From: an uncultured Prevotellaceae bacterium
GTDB lineage: Bacteria; Bacteroidota; Bacteroidia; Bacteroidales; Bacteroidaceae
Length of the DNA: 10,021 nucleotides
Assembly: GCA_945827465.1 (NCBI GenBank)
Contig: CALZOH010000116.1
Location: 1 to 10,021, forward strand
Direction: 5' to 3'
Part shown: positions 6,403-10,021 of the stretch, piece after piece
Layout of the letters: the number at the start of each line of letters is the position of its first letter
Numbering within the stretch: position 1 is the stretch's first letter
Made by a program: the position numbers and the translations under genes
Notes under the pieces: generated by a model
Seen by the model: the letters and a program-made list of their open reading frames with translations, nothing else
The model's database searches: none
Told to the model about the DNA's origin: nothing

Positions 6403-6638
6403 TTGATTATATGATATGATTATCTTGCGTAATTAATTATTTGTCTTGTGTCTGATTGCAAGCGAAGTTAGCTAAAAATAATTTCTTCGTTGCTTTTTTG
6501 TAGTTCCTTAATATAAATGTTGTTCTTCCTTTCTGCTCTTTCTGCTTGGTCTGTTCAATTTGACTTTGATTTTGTAAATCTCACTATACGATTGATTCTT
6601 TCAAACAAACTTTTCGCGTGAAAGAGTGAGTAATGGCA
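6403..6638. other. Intergenic region between purU and serC
   Basis: No gene is supported in these 236 bases. On the minus strand a weak stem near 6610-6624 (TTTC-ACGC-GAAA) followed by TTTGTTTG may end purU. A 9-bp unit CTTTCTGCT is repeated exactly in tandem at 6529-6546. A candidate serC promoter lies at 6463-6470. Nothing resembling a riboswitch or T-box was recognised. Confidence 0.45.
6463..6470 (-). promoter_or_regulatory. Candidate -7 element of the serC operon
   Basis: TAACTTCG on the minus strand matches TAnnTTTG at five of six fixed positions and lies 60 nt before the serC ATG. It is the best match in the gap, but no -33 element is visible at the expected distance, so the call is weak. 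It overlaps the 8-bp palindrome TTAGCTAA (6468-6475). Confidence 0.35.
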
Positions 6639-7496
6639 TTAGCTGAAGATTACAGTCTTATTTTTATAGGTAAGTACTTTGTGCTCGATGTGTTTTTGTA
6701 CGGCGCGTGACAGTACAATCTTTTCAAGATCCTTACCTTTGTTGATGAGATCTTCCACGGTGTCTTTGTGGGTCACACGAACAACGTCTTGCTCAATTAT
6801 TGGGCCGGCGTCAAGTTCGGTGGTGACATAATGTCCGGTTGCTCCCACTATTTTTACACCTCTTGCAAAGGCTGCATGATAGGGCTTTGCTCCCACAAAA
6901 GCCGGCAAGAAAGAATGGTGGATATTGATGATGTTATTGGGATAATGCTGAATCATGTTTTCGCTGATTACTTGCATATATCGAGCCAATACAATGAAAT
7001 CAATGTTGTTATCCTTGAGCAGCTTCATCTCTTTCTCTTCTTGCTCCTTTTTGCTATCTTTGGTAATGGGGAAAACGTGGTAAGGGATACCAAAGCGTTC
7101 GGCTACGTTGGCCAAGTCGGAGTGGTTACTCACAATAAGCGGTATGGTCACATTCCATTCTCCGGCCGTGTAACGTGCCAATAGGTCATAAAGACAATGT
7201 GACATTCGCGATACAAAAATAGCCATGCGAGGAGGAATGTCGGAAAAATAGAGATGAAACTCCATTTGATATTTGCGTGCATAAAGGGTTTCAAAATATT
7301 CTCCAATCTTGTCTCTCGGAATAGTGAAATCTTTCAACTCCCATTCAATTCTCATGAAAAAAATGTTTTCCACGTGATCCACGTGTTGATCCAAATAGAC
7401 AATGTTCCCTTTATTAACGGTGATAAAGTTGGTAACTTCTGCCAAAATGCCCGGTTGGTCAGGACAATGTAGCAAAAGTATAACGTTATTCTTCAT
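6639..7496 (-). CDS. purU: Formyltetrahydrofolate deformylase
   Basis: It hydrolyses 10-formyl-tetrahydrofolate to formate and tetrahydrofolate, balancing the one-carbon pool and supplying formate for purine synthesis where PurT is present. It has 285 residues, the normal length. Residues 1-80 form an ACT domain (VILLLHCPDQPGILAEVTNF). The rest is a formyltransferase-fold hydrolase with MAIFVSRMSHCLYDLL (91-106), IVLARYMQVIS (168-178), and the catalytic set Asn191, His193 in NIHHSFLPAF and Asp229 in TGHYVTTELDAGPII. These fit PurU rather than PurN, which lacks the ACT domain. ATG 7496 is chosen because the extension to TTG 7529 would start inside the -7 element. The gene stands alone between its promoter and a 236-nt gap before serC, and is linked to it in theme through serine-derived one-carbon units. 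Confidence 0.95.
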   Translation of the reverse strand: MKNNVILLLHCPDQPGILAEVTNFITVNKGNIVYLDQHVDHVENIFFMRIEWELKDFTIPRDKIGEYFETLYARKYQMEFHLYFSDIPPRMAIFVSRMSHCLYDLLARYTAGEWNVTIPLIVSNHSDLANVAERFGIPYHVFPITKDSKKEQEEKEMKLLKDNNIDFIVLARYMQVISENMIQHYPNNIINIHHSFLPAFVGAKPYHAAFARGVKIVGATGHYVTTELDAGPIIEQDVVRVTHKDTVEDLINKGKDLEKIVLSRAVQKHIEHKVLTYKNKTVIFS

Positions 7497-7526
7497 TTTA
7501 AAACTCGTTATTTTAGAATTAGGCTG

Positions 7527-7534
7527 CAAAATTA
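7527..7534 (-). promoter_or_regulatory. -7 promoter element of purU
   Basis: TAATTTTG on the minus strand fits TAnnTTTG exactly and continues CAGCC, so transcription would start near 7518-7523, giving a leader of about 25 nt to ATG 7496. No clear -33 element is seen. It lies about 100 nt below the htpG terminator, so purU is its own transcription unit. Confidence 0.6.
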
Positions 7535-7633
7535 GTCATTCTGCTTTATTGGGACTGTTATTTGCGACAATTTTTCATTTTTCAGCATAAGATTTGTTTC
7601 TGTGTGCATTGCCATGTTGTTAGATGGAAGTAT

Positions 7634-7670
7634 AAAAAAGGCGGAAACGTTGTGAATGAGTTTCCGCCTT
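7634..7670 (-). terminator. Intrinsic terminator of htpG
   Basis: On the minus strand an 11-bp perfect stem, AAGGCGGAAAC paired with GTTTCCGCCTT (7660-7670 with 7638-7648), encloses an 11-nt loop and runs directly into TTTTTT (7639-7634). It starts 21 nt behind the htpG stop. This is the strongest terminator in the window. Confidence 0.9.
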
Positions 7671-7691
7671 GTAATTATGTTTAGTGAATGA

Positions 7692-9749
7692 TTAATGAAT
7701 CAGATTAATGCTTCGCTTGAGGAATTGGTTGAGAGCATCTCCTTTCAGCAATCCGTTTTGAAGCAAGGCTAAGTCGATGAGCTGATGAACGATGTCATTG
7801 TCTTTAGCGTAACTTGAGATGATATTGTCACGCTTGGTCTCTTCTTCCCGAATGCTCTTGTTGCAAGTTTCCAAGTCATCTTTCATCTCTTGCGTGATTT
7901 CTTCGGGCTTCTTATCATTCTGTTGCTGGCGCAGTACGCTTTGGCGTGCATGCAATCCTTTCAACTCGGCCAAGATGGGTTTCAATGCGGCTTCGGTCTT
8001 TTGGGTGGCATCATCCAAAACTTTCTTGATGAGTGGATGATCTGCATTCAGAACAACGGCATACATATCGGGCATTTGTCCGTAGAAACTCATACCTTGT
8101 TGTATGCGACTCATCTCTTTCATTCTGCGTGAGAATTCGTTTTGGGTGATCATCACAGGATTGGAGTTTTCTCCTAATGCTTGTGCTTCTACATGGAAGT
8201 CCTTGCCGCTAAGAGAGGGTAATTGGCTCTTGAAAATAGTTGAGAGTTGTTGCGTTTGTTCATCACTCAGATTAGTCTTGAGTTCATCTTCTTTCTGAAT
8301 CAGTCTTTCAACGATGTCGGCATCAACACGACTAAAGCGGCATTGTCCGAGTTTCTCTTCAAGCAGACCAACCATGGGAACGTCGAGTTGGCCATCCAAG
8401 AGCAATACGCTATATCCTTTTTCCTTTGCAGTTTCTACAAAACTATATTGTTCTTCTACATTGTTGGAATATAGGTAAATCAGATTCTTGTTCTTGTCGG
8501 TCTGGTTTCCTTCAATCAGTTTTTTGTATTCTTCGTAAGTGTAATACTTACCTTCAGTGTCCTTTAGTAAGGCGTAATCTTTGGCTTTGTCGTAGAAGTT
8601 GGGTTGTGAAAGCATTCCGTAATGGATGAAGAGTTTCAAGTCGTCCCATTTCTCCTCAAATTCCTTTCTGTTTTCCTTGAACTGGCTTTGCAGGCGATCG
8701 CTTACCTTCTTCATTATATAATTAGAAATCTTCTTTACGTTGGCATCGCTTTGCAGGTAGCTGCGACTTACGTTTAGAGGAATGTCGGGAGAGTCAATTA
8801 CGCCGTGCAACAGAGTCAAAAATTCCGGTACAATGTTTTCAACCTGATCGGTAACAAATACCTGGTTGCAGTAGAGTTGGATCTTGTTGTGCTGAAGCTC
8901 GATATTGTTCTTGATTTTCGGGAAATAGAGTACGCCGGTTAAGTTGAAGGGATAATCTACATTTAGGTGAATCCAGAACATGGGTTCGTCATTACCCGGA
9001 TAGAGTTCCTGATAGAATTTCTTGTAATCCTCATCTTTCAACTCTGTAGTCTTCTGTTTCCAAAGCGGATTGACGTTATTGATGATGTTGTCTTCATCTG
9101 TATCGACCTCTTTGCCGTCCTTCCATTCAGTTTTTTTACCGCAGGCAACAGGAACCGGCAAGAATTTGCAGTATTTACGCAAGAGTTCCAGAATCTTGTA
9201 TTTCTCCAAATACTCTTTGCAATCATCGTCAATGTAGAGGATGATGTCGGTACCGCGACCTTCTTTTTCAGTTTCTTCCATTTGGAATTCTGGCGTTCCG
9301 TCGCATGTCCACTTCATGGCCTTTGCATCTTCTTTGTAACTACGTGTAACGATATCTACTTGTTTGCTGACCATGAAGGCCGAGTAGAATCCAAGACCGA
9401 AGTGTCCAATGATAGAAGCTGCATCGTCTTTTTTGTACTTCTCAAGGAATTCATTTGCACCTGAAAAGGCAATCTGGTTAATGTATTTGTTGATTTCTTC
9501 TTCGGTCATACCAATACCACGGTCGCTAATGGTAATGGTGCCTTTATCCTTGTCTACATTTACATGAATGGTCAAGTCACCCAATTCGCCTTTTACTTCG
9601 CCTCTTTGAGAAAGAATGCGTAGTTTCTGGGTAGCGTCAACAGCATTTGAAACTATTTCACGGAGAAAAATTTCGTGATCACTATAAAGAAACTGCTTGA
9701 TGATGGGGAAGATGTTGTCAGTTGTTACCCCAATAGTACCTTTTTGCAT
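7692..9749 (-). CDS. htpG: Molecular chaperone HtpG (Hsp90 family)
   Basis: This is the ATP-driven dimeric cytosolic Hsp90 of bacteria, which helps late folding of client proteins. It has 685 residues, somewhat longer than E. coli HtpG (624), as is common in Bacteroidetes. The N-terminal GHKL ATPase domain shows EIFLREIVSNAVDA with Glu31 and Asn35, SDRGIGM with Asp76, and the lid-side GHFGLGF (115-121). The middle domain carries WIHLNVDYPFNLTGVLYFP and DIPLNVSR, whose Arg329 corresponds to the ATP-contacting arginine. The C-terminal part is the dimerisation region, with a charged segment around 600-650. The opening MQKGTIGVTTDNIFPIIKQFLYSDHEIF is typical, so ATG 9749 is secure. No CIRCE element is seen upstream. 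A near-match to the -7 element (TACATTTC, 9753-9760) ends too close to the ATG to be convincing. Confidence 0.97.
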   Translation of the reverse strand: MQKGTIGVTTDNIFPIIKQFLYSDHEIFLREIVSNAVDATQKLRILSQRGEVKGELGDLTIHVNVDKDKGTITISDRGIGMTEEEINKYINQIAFSGANEFLEKYKKDDAASIIGHFGLGFYSAFMVSKQVDIVTRSYKEDAKAMKWTCDGTPEFQMEETEKEGRGTDIILYIDDDCKEYLEKYKILELLRKYCKFLPVPVACGKKTEWKDGKEVDTDEDNIINNVNPLWKQKTTELKDEDYKKFYQELYPGNDEPMFWIHLNVDYPFNLTGVLYFPKIKNNIELQHNKIQLYCNQVFVTDQVENIVPEFLTLLHGVIDSPDIPLNVSRSYLQSDANVKKISNYIMKKVSDRLQSQFKENRKEFEEKWDDLKLFIHYGMLSQPNFYDKAKDYALLKDTEGKYYTYEEYKKLIEGNQTDKNKNLIYLYSNNVEEQYSFVETAKEKGYSVLLLDGQLDVPMVGLLEEKLGQCRFSRVDADIVERLIQKEDELKTNLSDEQTQQLSTIFKSQLPSLSGKDFHVEAQALGENSNPVMITQNEFSRRMKEMSRIQQGMSFYGQMPDMYAVVLNADHPLIKKVLDDATQKTEAALKPILAELKGLHARQSVLRQQQNDKKPEEITQEMKDDLETCNKSIREEETKRDNIISSYAKDNDIVHQLIDLALLQNGLLKGDALNQFLKRSINLIH

Positions 9750-9795
9750 GATGAAATGTATCTTTAATTGTTTTGTTATTGTAATTATGATGTCT

Positions 9796-9811
9796 CTATT
9801 TATACAAATAG
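9796..9811. repeat. Perfect dyad upstream of htpG
   Basis: The 6-bp arms CTATTT (9796-9801) and AAATAG (9806-9811) are perfect inverted repeats around a 4-nt spacer, about 50 bp above the htpG start. The position suits an operator or promoter-overlapping site. The short A/T-rich arms mean chance is possible. Confidence 0.35.
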
Positions 9812-9928
9812 CGTGCCAATTCGTTGTTTTTGATCAAATATTTTCTTGTTTTTTATTTGAAGAGTGCTTTTGAAGATGTGTGAGCCTCAAATTAATATTA
9901 GAATTCAAGTATGAGTAAATAGGTCATT

Positions 9929-9945
9929 AATTACAGATTGTAATT
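9929..9945. repeat. 17-bp dyad AATTACA-GAT-TGTAATT
   Basis: Two perfect 7-bp arms flank a 3-nt spacer, the usual shape of a site for a dimeric regulator. A further TAATTGT follows at 9951-9957, 10 bp after the one at 9941-9947. Which gene it would serve cannot be told, because the neighbour is outside the window. Confidence 0.4.
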
Positions 9946-9969
9946 GTACCTAATTGTGCGAAGCAATGC

Positions 9970-10021
9970 GGTTTTGTGTCGTGTATAATCGTGTATTGAG
10001 CGTGTACAAAATGGTTTTGTG
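9970..10021. repeat. Phased CGTGTA repeats inside a GGTTTTGTG pair
   Basis: CGTGTA occurs at 9980-9985, 9990-9995 and 10001-10006, spaced 10 and 11 bp, about one helical turn. The set is bracketed by GGTTTTGTG at 9970-9978 and again at 10013-10021, where the window ends. The array may continue beyond the edge. Confidence 0.45.

Larger units (their letters stand above)
9750..10021. other. Non-coding region upstream of htpG
   Basis: No gene is supported in these 272 bases, and the edge cuts off whatever lies beyond. The htpG promoter must be here, but no full TAnnTTTG element is seen on the minus strand. On the plus strand TAATTGTG at 9951-9958 is one base off a -7 element and could belong to a divergent gene outside the window. 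Three dyads or repeats are listed separately. Confidence 0.5.

Noticed and set aside
6403..6638. Possible riboswitch or T-box ahead of the serine operon
   Set aside because: No conserved core, specifier stem or strong terminator/antiterminator pair could be recognised, and the sequence is largely T-rich without long stems.
6768..7184. 138-codon plus-strand frame opposite purU
   Set aside because: Fully antisense to a conserved enzyme gene, with no start context or family likeness.
7532..7615. Minus-strand 27-codon frame upstream of purU as a possible leader peptide
   Set aside because: It ends inside the purU -7 element, so it would not be on the purU message. It has no run of regulatory codons.
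8967..9464. 165-codon plus-strand frame opposite htpG, rich in Phe and Leu
   Set aside because: It is the antisense of a conserved, acidic and lysine-rich coding region, which gives Phe/Leu-rich chance frames.

Overview
The window looks like core chromosome from a Bacteroidales bacterium, most likely Bacteroides or a close relative. The signs are: -7 promoter elements of the Bacteroidetes form TAnnTTTG (TATCTTTG, TACTTTTG, TAATTTTG), A/T-rich leaders with no clear Shine-Dalgarno, a FeoA-FeoB fusion, and the short serine-pathway dehydrogenase with lysine in place of the catalytic histidine. The species cannot be told from this sequence.

Layout. Positions 1-275 carry no gene but start with two near-palindromic repeats spaced 42 bp apart. 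A clear promoter then drives a plus-strand ferrous-iron pair: the FeoA-FeoB fusion transporter (311-2659) and a 55-residue Cys-rich membrane protein (2663-2830) of the FeoB-associated type. A hairpin at 2863-2892 separates this pair from convergent minus-strand genes. All other genes are on the minus strand. Read in transcription order they are htpG (9749-7692, strong terminator), purU (7496-6639, own promoter), serC (6402-5335), serA (5313-4393), a DUF1015 gene (4296-3049), and tRNA-Ser(CGA) with encoded CCA (2985-2895). The right edge, 9750-10021, is non-coding and rich in dyads and phased short repeats.

How the genes fit together. SerA and SerC catalyse the first two steps of serine synthesis from 3-phosphoglycerate. 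The phosphatase SerB is not in this window. The third gene of the unit is a DUF1015 protein of unknown function, and a serine tRNA lies directly downstream. PurU next door releases formate from 10-formyl-tetrahydrofolate, whose one-carbon units come largely from serine. The block from 2895 to 7496 therefore reads as a serine/one-carbon neighbourhood, flanked by iron uptake on one side and the Hsp90 chaperone on the other.

No mobile element, CRISPR array, phage gene or obvious defence system was seen. The most interesting items are the DUF1015 gene and its placement, a perfect 15-bp inverted repeat between serA and that gene, the lysine-type SerA, and the operator-like dyads at the two edges. 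Three long reading frames (iron transporter, PurU, DUF1015) can be opened upstream at TTG codons. Promoter or hairpin positions argue for the shorter ATG starts used here.
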